Source: Paracoccaceae bacterium (GTDB lineage: Bacteria > Pseudomonadota > Alphaproteobacteria > Rhodobacterales > Rhodobacteraceae). Taken from it: DNA of 64,000 nucleotides. Position 1 is the stretch's first letter. Every line of letters starts with the position of its first letter. Below are positions 26,121-34,870 of this stretch, one piece after another. The notes below the pieces were generated by a model, which was not told the origin of the DNA, ran no database searches, and worked only from the letters and a program-made list of their open reading frames with translations. The stretch covers positions 1 through 64,000 of the forward strand of contig JASBTX010000034.1 of NCBI GenBank assembly GCA_030148225.1, in the 5' to 3' direction. A program made the translations under genes and the position numbers.

Positions 26121-27384
26121 CAGTTTGTTGCTTTCTGAAATATGTGCCCGAGAGGGCAATCAACATCAATCCGGCCTGCCCGTGTTCATTCTGCATGGTC
26201 GTATTGCCCAGACCGGACAGAATAAAACCTAGCAGTATCAATATACTGCCAACCGCAAGGGCCTTACCCAGATCGTCATCGACCCACATTTTGCGCACCG
26301 CCTGCAGGAAACAGACAAAGGCAAGCACGAAATAGGACAGCAACAGCGCCACCCCGACAACGCCGCGTTCAACCAGTATGGTAATCCAGAGATTATGCCC
26401 GTGATTTGTCGGGAAATACCAGTCTTCAAAGGACGACCAACTTCTGCCGCTGGCTTCGACCTCGCTGCGGACGATGTCGATGGACGTGGCGAATTCATAA
26501 CTTTGCAGGCCAGACCCGAACCAGAAATGCCGGTCATAAATCTCGAGCGCGGTGAAGAAAATCTTGTCACGAAACGAAAATACATTGCCTGCCGAAATCA
26601 ATTCGGAAAATTCCTGAATAAGAGGCTGCAATTGGGGCAGAAACAACGCAGCCGCCGCCGCCATCAACACCAGCACCAACGCACCAAGTACATGACGTGG
26701 ACGTATGCCGACCGTTGTAATGGCCACGAGCAACACAAATGCCAAAGCGAGCAGAACCGTGCTGAGCCCTGTGACAATACTGCGCGAGAACGGCACAAAA
26801 CTGAGGCCAGCGACGACAGTAAGAGCGGCAAGCGCGGTCATCAGGCGGTTACGTGTCAGCAACATGCCCAGTCCCGCACCCAGCATGACGGTAACATACA
26901 TCGCGGAATGGTTGACCTGCCCGACCGAACGCATCTCGGGATGCACTTTGCCGTTCAACGACCACACCCAATAGGCATCGAGCACTGCATAGATACCGCC
27001 GGCCAGAAATGCCGCGCAAAGCAGCAATATCCGCGTGCGATCAAACGAAAGACGACCGACAATGACAGCAACCACACCAAGCTGAGTCCAACGCATTGCC
27101 TGTTCGGGCATGTTCATCATGCCGCGGAATTCCGAGGTAAAGGACGCAATGTAGAGTACGATGACCAGCCCCCAGATCGGCCATTCGAATAGCAAGGGGC
27201 GCCCGAATGTTCTCTTCCAAAGCCCTATCGCGATAAACGACACGAGTAAGACAAACCCGAATATGTTTTTTGGACCCTCGAAACTGGGCAGAGAAAACAG
27301 GATCAATCCAATGACCACCGTCTCAAACCCGGTGGCCGGCCGGTCGCGGAACCAACCCTTTGTTTCGGTTGCGGTATGCGTCAT
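26104..27384 (-). CDS. O-antigen polymerase / ligase (Wzy-WaaL-like) membrane protein
   Basis: 426 residues with about eleven hydrophobic segments and a long periplasmic loop around residues 255-330 (DKIFFTALEIYDRHFWFGSG, then FPTNHGHNLWITILVERG). That H/N-rich NHGHNLW motif followed by a membrane helix is the signature region of the Wzy_C / O-antigen ligase family. It either polymerises repeat units or ligates glycan to lipid A-core. It is the only gene of the cluster core on the minus strand, facing away from the pseB operon. Confidence 0.88.
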   Translation of the reverse strand: MTHTATETKGWFRDRPATGFETVVIGLILFSLPSFEGPKNIFGFVLLVSFIAIGLWKRTFGRPLLFEWPIWGLVIVLYIASFTSEFRGMMNMPEQAMRWTQLGVVAVIVGRLSFDRTRILLLCAAFLAGGIYAVLDAYWVWSLNGKVHPEMRSVGQVNHSAMYVTVMLGAGLGMLLTRNRLMTALAALTVVAGLSFVPFSRSIVTGLSTVLLALAFVLLVAITTVGIRPRHVLGALVLVLMAAAAALFLPQLQPLIQEFSELISAGNVFSFRDKIFFTALEIYDRHFWFGSGLQSYEFATSIDIVRSEVEASGRSWSSFEDWYFPTNHGHNLWITILVERGVVGVALLLSYFVLAFVCFLQAVRKMWVDDDLGKALAVGSILILLGFILSGLGNTTMQNEHGQAGLMLIALSGTYFRKQQTAPKQS

Positions 27385-27649
27385 GGTCCTTCAATTTGGC
27401 CTGGATGCGCCGCACTCATGATCCGGTGGCGAGATCATGTCAAGGAGACCGCGCCGCCAAGCGGTTGCAACTTATTGCAATCGTTTGTTGAACGCGATAG
27501 TGACCACCCCCAGACAGAAGCCCGCCGCGAGTTATCAACCACGACCGATATCGCGGCCGCCGAGTTGGGACAGAACGACAGATTTCATGCTTCAGTTGCA
27601 GCTGACCTCAATCCGAACATGACCGTAAATTAGCTCAGGACCCGAAGAA
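27385..27649. promoter_or_regulatory. Divergent intergenic region before the 22-gene operon
   Basis: 265 bases between the polymerase gene (minus) and pseB (plus). The visible structure is a pair of TTGCAA palindromes at 27465-27470 and 27475-27480 with a four-base CTTA spacer. It should contain promoters for both transcripts, but I find no strong consensus pair. The stretch between 27500 and 27640 contains no credible gene. Confidence 0.35.
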
Positions 27650-28687
27650 TTGACGGAATTTACAAATTTTCTGAACGGCTCCGAAGCCGAAGAGCTAAAA
27701 GGCAAGGTTGTCCTCGTCACGGGTGGAACCGGCTCTTTTGGATCGACATTTGTCAAAAATCTTCTTGAAAATTACGACCTGAAGAAACTGATCATTTTTT
27801 CCCGTGATGAAGACAAGCAGCATAACATGGAGATCCGCTATCGCGACCACCCGTCTTATGACCTGCTTCGGTTCTTTATTGGCGATGTCAGGGATCAGGA
27901 TCGGCTGCAGATGGCGATGCGAGGTGTGGACTACGTGATTCACGCTGCGGCGCTCAAACATGTCCCCTTCGCGGAATACAATCCTTTCGAGTGTATCCGA
28001 ACAAACGTGAATGGTGCCGAAAATATTGTTACCGCGGCGATCCGAAATGGCGTTGCCAAAGTGGTAGCGCTTTCAACGGACAAGGCAGTCAACCCGGTCA
28101 ACCTCTATGGTGCCAGCAAACTGGCATCAGACAAAATTTTTGTCGCGGCGAATAACCTCGCCGCGGGCGACACGCTGTTTTCAGTTGTCCGATACGGAAA
28201 TGTCGTCGGATCGCGCGGCAGTGTCGTTCCATTGTTCAAGCGTCTGATAGCCGATGGTGCAAAGTCACTTCCGATTACCCATCCTGAAATGACTCGGTTC
28301 TGGATCACTGTTTCTCAGGGTGTTGATTTCGTTTTGTCATCTCTCAATCACATGCAGGGCGGCGAAATTTACGTTCCCAAAATTCCAAGCTCTCGTATCA
28401 CAGATCTGGCAAGCGTCATGGCACCCGAACTCCCACAAGAGATCGTGGGCATCCGTCCGGGCGAAAAGCTGCATGAGGTCATGATCACAGAAGAAGACGC
28501 CCGCAGAACCCTTGATCTGGGCGAACGCTATGTGATCCTGCCGTGGTTCAACGAAGACCTCTGGAGCGGTTACCAGACTGACGAAGTCAAAACGGTAACC
28601 GAAGGTTTCCGCTATGCCAGCGATACCAATCCGGATTGGCTGAATAACGGGGCAATCGGCGATTATCTGAGTAGGTTGCCAAGCTGA
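27650..28687 (+). CDS. pseB: UDP-GlcNAc 4,6-dehydratase (PseB-type)
   Basis: 345 residues of the extended SDR family. The NAD-binding loop is VTGGTGSFGST, followed by FSRDEDKQ, GDVRDQDRL, AAALKHVPFAEYNPFE, the catalytic STDKAVNPVN, and Tyr/Lys in NLYGASKLASDK. These are the hallmarks of inverting PseB/FlaA1-type dehydratases, which make the first intermediate of pseudaminic acid from UDP-GlcNAc. The start is TTG at 27650; no ATG lies before the cofactor loop. It is the first gene of the 22-gene operon and its stop overlaps the pseC start. Confidence 0.93.
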   Translation: MTEFTNFLNGSEAEELKGKVVLVTGGTGSFGSTFVKNLLENYDLKKLIIFSRDEDKQHNMEIRYRDHPSYDLLRFFIGDVRDQDRLQMAMRGVDYVIHAAALKHVPFAEYNPFECIRTNVNGAENIVTAAIRNGVAKVVALSTDKAVNPVNLYGASKLASDKIFVAANNLAAGDTLFSVVRYGNVVGSRGSVVPLFKRLIADGAKSLPITHPEMTRFWITVSQGVDFVLSSLNHMQGGEIYVPKIPSSRITDLASVMAPELPQEIVGIRPGEKLHEVMITEEDARRTLDLGERYVILPWFNEDLWSGYQTDEVKTVTEGFRYASDTNPDWLNNGAIGDYLSRLPS

Positions 28688-29886
28688 TTTCCGCGAAGCG
28701 CAAATATATTCCCTATGCACGGCAGGCAATCGACGACGACGACATCGCTGCGGTTGCACGCACTTTGCGTTCGGATTTTCTGACAACAGGTCCTGTCGTT
28801 CAGGAATTCGAGCGTTCATTTGCCGACGTGACCGGTGCACAAGAGGCAATCGTCTGCGCGAATGGTACGGCGGCGCTGCATCTGGCGTCGCTTGCCGCCG
28901 GGTTGGACGAAAACACGACCGTCATCGTGCCAAGCCTTACATTTCTGGCCACCGCAAACGGCCCGTATCATGCCGGTGCCCGCGTCGTATTTGCCGACGT
29001 CGATGCAGAGACAGGGTTGATGACACCCGATACACTTAGGGATGCGATCAATCGTGCTGGCACCGGATTACGCGCCATTTTTCCCGTTCATCTCAATGGC
29101 CATGCCGCTGACATGGCTGCTATCGGCGAAATTGCGCGACAGTCAAATTGCATTGTGATCGAAGATGCACCTCATGCTCTCGGCGGCTCTTATCTGGACG
29201 GTGGCTCTATCGGCTCATGTACTCATGGCGACATGGCGACATTCTCGCTTCACCCGGCCAAATCTGTGGCCATGGGTGAGGGCGGCGTTATCACCACCAA
29301 CGACGCAGATACGGCGGAGACTCTCCGCCGACTGCGTAACCATGGCATGGAACGCGACCCGGAACGGTGGCAAGAAACTGAGCTTGCGTGGGATGAATCG
29401 GGCGATCCGAACCCGTGGTACTACGAGATGCGTCAACCCGGCTTCAATTACCGGGCCTCCGATATCAACTGCGCGCTTGGACTTAGCCAATTGGCCAAGC
29501 TGGGGCAGTTCCTTGAACGCAGGCGAAAGATTGCCGATCGCTATTTTGATGCCTTTGCCCGACTGGGCAACATTGCCTGTCCCGTAAGTCCTCACGCAAC
29601 TGGTCAGAGCGGATGGCATCTCTTTGTTTTGCGTATCAATTTTGACCTGCTGGGTCAAAGTCGTGCGACGCTTATGCGCAAGCTCGCAGACCGCGGGGTA
29701 GGCACGCAGGTTCACTATATTCCAGTTCACCGTCAGCCCTATTGGCGCGCCCGGTATCCTGATTTATCGCTGCCGGGCGCAGATGCCTATTACAATAACT
29801 GTCTTTCCATACCGTTCTATCCCGCTATGTCAGACGAAGACGTCGACTATGTTATCCGGGAAATTCTAAGTGCCCTGACGGTCTGA
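28684..29886 (+). CDS. pseC: PseC-type aminotransferase with apparent CTG start
   Basis: About 400 residues of the DegT/DnrJ/EryC1 family. The start IPYARQAIDDDDIAAVART, SDFLTTGPVVQEFE, ANGTAALHLAS and the PLP lysine Lys193 (FSLHPAKSVAMGEGG) are those of PseC, which aminates the 4-keto sugar made by PseB. The frame is closed by TAG at 28672-28674, and before the conserved IPYARQ the only start-like codons are CTG 28684 and ATT 28687. CTG gives a CTGA overlap with the pseB stop and follows a GAGTAGG at 28669-28675. TTG 28765 would remove a conserved 27-residue block. Confidence 0.85.
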   Translation: MISAKRKYIPYARQAIDDDDIAAVARTLRSDFLTTGPVVQEFERSFADVTGAQEAIVCANGTAALHLASLAAGLDENTTVIVPSLTFLATANGPYHAGARVVFADVDAETGLMTPDTLRDAINRAGTGLRAIFPVHLNGHAADMAAIGEIARQSNCIVIEDAPHALGGSYLDGGSIGSCTHGDMATFSLHPAKSVAMGEGGVITTNDADTAETLRRLRNHGMERDPERWQETELAWDESGDPNPWYYEMRQPGFNYRASDINCALGLSQLAKLGQFLERRRKIADRYFDAFARLGNIACPVSPHATGQSGWHLFVLRINFDLLGQSRATLMRKLADRGVGTQVHYIPVHRQPYWRARYPDLSLPGADAYYNNCLSIPFYPAMSDEDVDYVIREILSALTV

Positions 29887-29888
29887 AC

Positions 29889-30638
29889 ATGACGACCGCC
29901 GCGATCATTCAGGCACGGATGGGCTCGTCCAGACTACCGGGCAAGGTGCTTGAATTACTGGGGAAACATACTGTCCTTTGGCACGTTCTCAAACGCGCTG
30001 CATTGGTTCCGGGTATCGACGTGGTTGTTTGTGCCATTCCCGATGATGATGCGAACGACGCTGTTGCCGAAGCTGCCATCAACGCTGGTGCAACGGTCGT
30101 CAGAGGAAGTGAACATGACGTGCTCGCCCGTTATCTGGCCGGCGCCAGAACGGTCAATGCGTCCCGCATTTTGCGCATCACCAGTGATTGTCCGCTAATC
30201 GATCCCGAACTCGCCGGGCAGGTATTGGCCTGTCTCGATAACCAAGCCGCAGATTATGCGTCAAACAACTCCCCCCCGGGATTTCCGCATGGACTGGACT
30301 GCGAGGCATTCACCCGCCACGCATTGGAAAAGGCGAATATCCATGCGGTCCATGACCATGAGAGGGAACATGTTACCCCCTGGCTCCGTAACGCGGACAG
30401 CGTGGCGCGCGCGCATGTAAACTGCCCTTATCCGGGTTATTCCGGCATGCGCTGGACGCTCGACTATCCCGAAGATCTTGCCTTTCTGCGCGCGATATTC
30501 GAGTTGATGCCAGACCAAGAAACCGTCATAGGCTGGCGCGACGTCGCCGCGCTGATACAGAATCATCCCGAAGTCGCCGCAATCAATGCCCGACATGCGG
30601 AACCGGGACGACAGCACCCTCAAAGATCTGGCAGCTAG
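29889..30638 (+). CDS. SpsF/PseF-type cytidylyltransferase (first copy)
   Basis: 249 residues opening with IIQARMGSSRLPGKVLELLG, the nucleotide-binding start of the SpsF family, then RITSDCPLIDPEL with the metal-binding Asp, and WTLDYPEDL. Family members activate nonulosonic acids (CMP-sugar) or make nucleotide-sugars in spore-coat and pseudaminic clusters. A second related copy is at 31829, on the other side of the PseI synthase; the two are clearly diverged from each other. It starts two bases after the pseC stop. Confidence 0.85.
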   Translation: MTTAAIIQARMGSSRLPGKVLELLGKHTVLWHVLKRAALVPGIDVVVCAIPDDDANDAVAEAAINAGATVVRGSEHDVLARYLAGARTVNASRILRITSDCPLIDPELAGQVLACLDNQAADYASNNSPPGFPHGLDCEAFTRHALEKANIHAVHDHEREHVTPWLRNADSVARAHVNCPYPGYSGMRWTLDYPEDLAFLRAIFELMPDQETVIGWRDVAALIQNHPEVAAINARHAEPGRQHPQRSGS

Positions 30639-30779
30639 CCATATTCAGGCCGTCATAACGGGGCCACACCATCAGGGCGTCGCTCTCTCTTTGGAAAACC
30701 CTTGCAGTATGCGCGGATTCTGAGGTTAACAGGACCGGACCCGAAACCCAGCCATCGCGCGATCAGAGGATCAGGCTTC

Positions 30780-31832
30780 ATGACGTCATTCAAGATTGGC
30801 AGCCAGGAAATCGGAACGGGATTCAGGCCTTATGTCATCGCCGAACTGTCGGGCAATCACAACGGAGATATCAACCGTATCTTTGCGTTGATTGATGCAG
30901 CAAAGCAGGCGGGCGCAGACGCGATCAAGATCCAGACCTATACCGCCGATACGATGACAATTGACTGCGATCTGGATGATTTCATGATCAGCGGTGGCCC
31001 TTGGGACGGCTATCGTCTCTATGATCTTTACGCCGAGGCACACACGCCATGGGAATGGCATCAGCAGATTTTTGACCGATGCAACGAAATCGGAATAACG
31101 GTGTTTTCAACTCCGTTTGACCATAGTGCCGTCGACTTTCTGCAAGAACTTGGCGCGCCTGCATACAAGGTCGCGTCTTTCGAAATGACTGACCTTCCGC
31201 TTCTGGAAAAAATTGCCTCAACCGGCAAGCCGGTGATCATGTCAACCGGGCTCGCCTCGATCAGCGAAATATCCGAAAGCGTCGATACGCTGCGCAAGTT
31301 AGGCTGTCACGAGCTTGCAATCCTGCACTGCGTTTCCGGCTATCCGAGTGATCCTGCGGATGCAAATCTCAGAACCATTCCCAACATGGCCGAAATTTTT
31401 CAACTGCCCGTGGGCCTGTCTGACCATAGCACGGGAATCGGTGTATCGGTTGCTGCTGTGTCGCAGGGCGCTGCCGTGATCGAAAAGCACCTTACGCTCC
31501 GACGGTCCGACGGAGGTGTGGATTCCGAATTTTCGCTTGAACCGGATGAGTTGCGATTGCTGACAGAAGGCTGCCTTGCCGCATACCAGTCGTTGGGCCG
31601 GGTCAATTATTCGCTGACCGCAAGCGAAGCACAAAACTACAAGTTCCGGCGGTCTATATACGCCGTTCGGGACATCGCCAAAGGTGAAACGCTCACCGGT
31701 GAAAACATACGCACCATCCGTCCCGGCTTTGGCCTCGCACCCAAATTCATGCCGCGCGTACTGGGCCGGACGGCTGCAAAAGACATCCGGAGGGGAACGC
31801 CGCTATCGCTTGAAATGGTAGGGTTGGCGTGA
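30780..31832 (+). CDS. pseI: Pseudaminic acid synthase (PseI-type)
   Basis: 350 residues from ATG 30780 (MTSFKIGSQEIGTGFRPYVI). NeuB barrel motifs: AELSGNHNGD, ADAIKIQTYTADTMT, VFSTPFDHSAVDFL, KVASFEMTDLPL, MSTGLA, HCVSGYP, GLSDHSTG and EKHLTLRR. The SAF (antifreeze-like) domain is at about 285-350 with FRRSIYAVRDIAKGETLT. The -TLRRSDGGVDSEFSL- stretch is PseI-like rather than sialic-acid-type. It condenses the deacylated amino sugar with phosphoenolpyruvate. An upstream in-frame TTG at 30702 is rejected because it adds nonconserved residues. GTGA overlap with the next gene. Confidence 0.93.
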   Translation: MTSFKIGSQEIGTGFRPYVIAELSGNHNGDINRIFALIDAAKQAGADAIKIQTYTADTMTIDCDLDDFMISGGPWDGYRLYDLYAEAHTPWEWHQQIFDRCNEIGITVFSTPFDHSAVDFLQELGAPAYKVASFEMTDLPLLEKIASTGKPVIMSTGLASISEISESVDTLRKLGCHELAILHCVSGYPSDPADANLRTIPNMAEIFQLPVGLSDHSTGIGVSVAAVSQGAAVIEKHLTLRRSDGGVDSEFSLEPDELRLLTEGCLAAYQSLGRVNYSLTASEAQNYKFRRSIYAVRDIAKGETLTGENIRTIRPGFGLAPKFMPRVLGRTAAKDIRRGTPLSLEMVGLA

Positions 31833-32560
31833 CAACGGCGATCACAATAGAAGCGCGCATGAACTCATCCAGGCTGCCCGGCAAGGTCCTGGCTGATGCC
31901 GCAGGTGCACCCATGCTAAGCCGGATGATTGACCGTATATCGCGGGTTTCGTGCATCGACGAGATTGTGATTGCAACAACCACTAACACCACCGATGACC
32001 AACTTCAGGAACTCGCTGAAAAATGCAGCGTTCGTTGCTACCGAGGCAGCGAGAATGATGTGATGGGCCGGGTTTTGGGCGCAGCACGTTCGGTCGGCGC
32101 AGACACGATTGTAGAGCTGACAGGGGATTGCCCGGTGATCGATCCTGCAATTATCGAAGAGGTAATCACAAAATATCGAACCTCTGGCGTGGACTACTGC
32201 GCGAACGTACTCGAACGGACCTATCCTTTGGGCATGGACACTCAGGTGTTTGCCACGGAAATTCTGCAGGATGCATATTCCCGCACTGATGACCCCATCG
32301 ATCAAGAGCATGTGAGCCTGTTCATCTATCGCAATCCCGCGCTTTACAGCCTCTGGAATATCCCTGCACCCACCGCGTATCACCATCCTGAAATACGCCT
32401 GACGCTCGACACCCAAGAGGACCTTGTGCTGTTGCAATGGATATTCACCGAACTGTTGCCAAAGCACCCGGAATTCACGCTTGCAGACATACTTGACCTG
32501 CTCAGGAGCAATCCTGAAATGGCGAAGGTAAACGCCAGCGTTCAGCACAATTGGGTTTGA
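31829..32560 (+). CDS. SpsF-type cytidylyltransferase (second copy)
   Basis: 243 residues opening ITIEARMNSSRLPGKVLAD, with VELTGDCPVIDPAIIEEV, YPLGMDTQVF and LTLDTQEDL. Same family as the gene at 29889 but different enough that they probably act on different sugars. GTG start overlaps the pseI stop. With two NeuB-type synthases present, each may have its own activating enzyme; which pairs with which is not visible. Confidence 0.85.
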   Translation: MTTAITIEARMNSSRLPGKVLADAAGAPMLSRMIDRISRVSCIDEIVIATTTNTTDDQLQELAEKCSVRCYRGSENDVMGRVLGAARSVGADTIVELTGDCPVIDPAIIEEVITKYRTSGVDYCANVLERTYPLGMDTQVFATEILQDAYSRTDDPIDQEHVSLFIYRNPALYSLWNIPAPTAYHHPEIRLTLDTQEDLVLLQWIFTELLPKHPEFTLADILDLLRSNPEMAKVNASVQHNWV

Positions 32561-32561
32561 C

Positions 32562-33548
32562 GTGCTGAAAACCCTCATCATCGGATGCGGAAATATTGCT
32601 GGCGGATACGACATGTCAGCCACGCGGCAGGGTCTTACCCACATGGGCGCGTATCGTCAGGATGGCCGGTTCAATGTTACCGCCTGCGTTGACCCTGACG
32701 CAGGCGCGCGCGACGCGTTTCAACGTGCCTGGAATATCCCACAAGGTTACGATGACCTGGACGGCGCAATGCGGGCCGAAGGATCGTTTGACGTGGTCAG
32801 CCTGTGCTCGCCCAGCCCACTGCATGCGGCACATCTGCGCCAGATCATCACGCATTCCCCTCGCGCCATTTTTTGCGAAAAGCCGCTGACCGGCGACGTA
32901 GATCTAAGCCGGCAATTGATTGACGCCTGTGCCCGTCGGGGGATTCTTCTCTGTGTCAATCACCTCCGGCGCTGGGACAATGTGCTTGCCGATCATATCG
33001 CCGAGCTTGGTCGGGGCGAGCGCTTTGGCAAAATTCGTTCCGTGACTGCCCTTTACAACAAGGGCCTCATGAATAACGGCAGCCATATGGCTGACCTTCT
33101 TCTCTGGTTGTTTGATGATCTCGTCGTCGTTGATGCTCCATTTTCGACAGCGGATTATTCCGTATCGGACCCGACTGTCAGCGCCATACTTCGATCCTCT
33201 GACGGCACGCCCATATTTCTCACACCGGGAAATGCAGGCGATTTTTCCGTTTTCGAATTGCAATTTGTTTGCGAACGCGGCGTCGTGTCGTTCGAGGACG
33301 GATGCCGCAAAATCAGGGTCCGGTCCTGTATTCCCGACCCGGACTTTGCCGGATATACCGGACTGGACGGCGGCGAAACATTTCAATCCGGACTGAATGC
33401 CGCTTTGCGAAACGCAGTGGCCAACATTTACGATGCTGTTCAAGGCCACGGCGTGCTAGCTTCTACCGGTGAGTCCGCGCTCAGGGCGGAAATGCTTTGC
33501 CGCGCTATCCATTTGAAAAATGCAGAAAACCACAGAGGTTCCGCATGA
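32562..33548 (+). CDS. Gfo/Idh/MocA-family sugar dehydrogenase
   Basis: 328 residues from GTG (MLKTLIIGCGNIAGGYDMS). Rossmann GxGxxAG start, SLCSPSPLHAAHL, and the EKP motif in FCEKPLTGD, which supplies the conserved Lys, then CVNHLRRW and NNGSHMADLLLWL in the substrate domain. In glycan clusters such enzymes oxidise a sugar hydroxyl to a ketone that a neighbouring DegT enzyme aminates. The aminotransferase directly follows with an ATGA overlap, and a formyltransferase after that. Confidence 0.88.
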   Translation: MLKTLIIGCGNIAGGYDMSATRQGLTHMGAYRQDGRFNVTACVDPDAGARDAFQRAWNIPQGYDDLDGAMRAEGSFDVVSLCSPSPLHAAHLRQIITHSPRAIFCEKPLTGDVDLSRQLIDACARRGILLCVNHLRRWDNVLADHIAELGRGERFGKIRSVTALYNKGLMNNGSHMADLLLWLFDDLVVVDAPFSTADYSVSDPTVSAILRSSDGTPIFLTPGNAGDFSVFELQFVCERGVVSFEDGCRKIRVRSCIPDPDFAGYTGLDGGETFQSGLNAALRNAVANIYDAVQGHGVLASTGESALRAEMLCRAIHLKNAENHRGSA

Positions 33549-34867
33549 GTGTTTCTCAACTTGCTGTTTTGGGTGGCGCACCCGTCCGCGAAGCCCCGTT
33601 TCCCCCATATGTAAATTTCGGAAATGAGGAAAAGCTGGCTGCGAACCGTGTGCTTGACAGCGGTGTCCTGTCACGCTTCATCGGTGGCCATCACGCTGAC
33701 TTTCTGGGTGGGGACGAAGTGCGGGCATTCGAGCGTGCCTGGGCTGATCTTGCAGAAGCCAGGCACGGCATATCCGTAAATTCGAATACCAGCGGCCTAT
33801 ATGCCGCCGTCGGGGCGGCAGGAGTCGGGCCGGGGGACGAAGTTATCGTATCTCCTTATTCTATGAGTGCATCTGCAACGGCGGCGTTGGTATTCAACGC
33901 AGTACCGGTTTTTGCCGACATCGATCCTGAAACCTATTGCATGACTGCCGAAACCATTTCCGCTCGGATAACGCCCAGAACAAAAGCCGTGATCGTCGTG
34001 CATATCTTTGGTCAGAGCTGCGACATGAAGCCGATCATGGAGTTGGCCGCGCAACACGATCTGACCATTATCGAGGATTGCGCGCAGGCACCGCTTGGCA
34101 CCTACAATGGCCGCCCCATCGGTGCAATCGGCCATATGGGGGTGTTTTCACTCAACTATCACAAACACATTCACACTGGCGAAGGTGGGATGGTGCTCAC
34201 CAATGATGATCACCTCGCCGAGCGGCTTCAGATGATCCGAAACCACGCCGAAGCCGTCGCCGCAGGACGTGGAACGGAAGATCTGACAAACATGATCGGG
34301 TTCAACTTCCGCCTTGGCGAAATCGAGGCCGCTATCGGTCAGGAACAGTTGAAAAAAGCGCGCGGGCTGATTGATCAAAGGCTCGAAAACGTGGCCTATC
34401 TTGAATCCCGACTAACCGGACTGAGTGGCCTCAAAATGCCCCTTGTTTCAGAGGGTTCCAGCCATGTCTACTATGTACACGCGCTTGACTATGACGCCGG
34501 CATCACAGGTGTGGCACGACAGACAGTTATCAAGGCGCTGAAGGCAGAGCTGCCGGTCACAACCCGACGCGAGAGCGAAGGCGTTCTCATTGGCGCTGGT
34601 TATGTGAAACCGTTATATCTCCTGCCAATCTTTCAGCAAAAGGTGGGTTATGGCAGTGTGGCCTGCCCGTTTGCCTGCCCACACTACCCCTTGGTTCCCG
34701 ACTATCGTCTGGGTCTCTGCCCAAATTGCGAGGACGCCCACTTCAATCGGGTGATTACCCACGAACTGATGCGTCCCGGTATGTCTCGCGCCGATCTCGA
34801 CGATGTCGCGGCGGCATTTCACAAGGTCTGGGACAATCTCGATCACCTCGCCAAGGAAATGGCATAG
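33545..34867 (+). CDS. DegT/DnrJ/EryC1-family sugar aminotransferase
   Basis: 440 residues. SNTSGLYAAVGAAGVGPGDEV, EDCAQAPLGTYNGRPIG and the PLP Lys207 in SLNYHKHIHTGEGG. The Cys-rich tail (CPFACPHY, then LCPNCED at about residue 395) corresponds to the C-P-x-E region of the family but with extra Cys. Start is ATG 33545, overlapping the dehydrogenase stop. It should aminate the keto sugar from the preceding dehydrogenase; the formyltransferase that follows suggests that the resulting amine is N-formylated. Confidence 0.9.
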   Translation: MSVSQLAVLGGAPVREAPFPPYVNFGNEEKLAANRVLDSGVLSRFIGGHHADFLGGDEVRAFERAWADLAEARHGISVNSNTSGLYAAVGAAGVGPGDEVIVSPYSMSASATAALVFNAVPVFADIDPETYCMTAETISARITPRTKAVIVVHIFGQSCDMKPIMELAAQHDLTIIEDCAQAPLGTYNGRPIGAIGHMGVFSLNYHKHIHTGEGGMVLTNDDHLAERLQMIRNHAEAVAAGRGTEDLTNMIGFNFRLGEIEAAIGQEQLKKARGLIDQRLENVAYLESRLTGLSGLKMPLVSEGSSHVYYVHALDYDAGITGVARQTVIKALKAELPVTTRRESEGVLIGAGYVKPLYLLPIFQQKVGYGSVACPFACPHYPLVPDYRLGLCPNCEDAHFNRVITHELMRPGMSRADLDDVAAAFHKVWDNLDHLAKEMA

Positions 34868-34870
34868 ACA

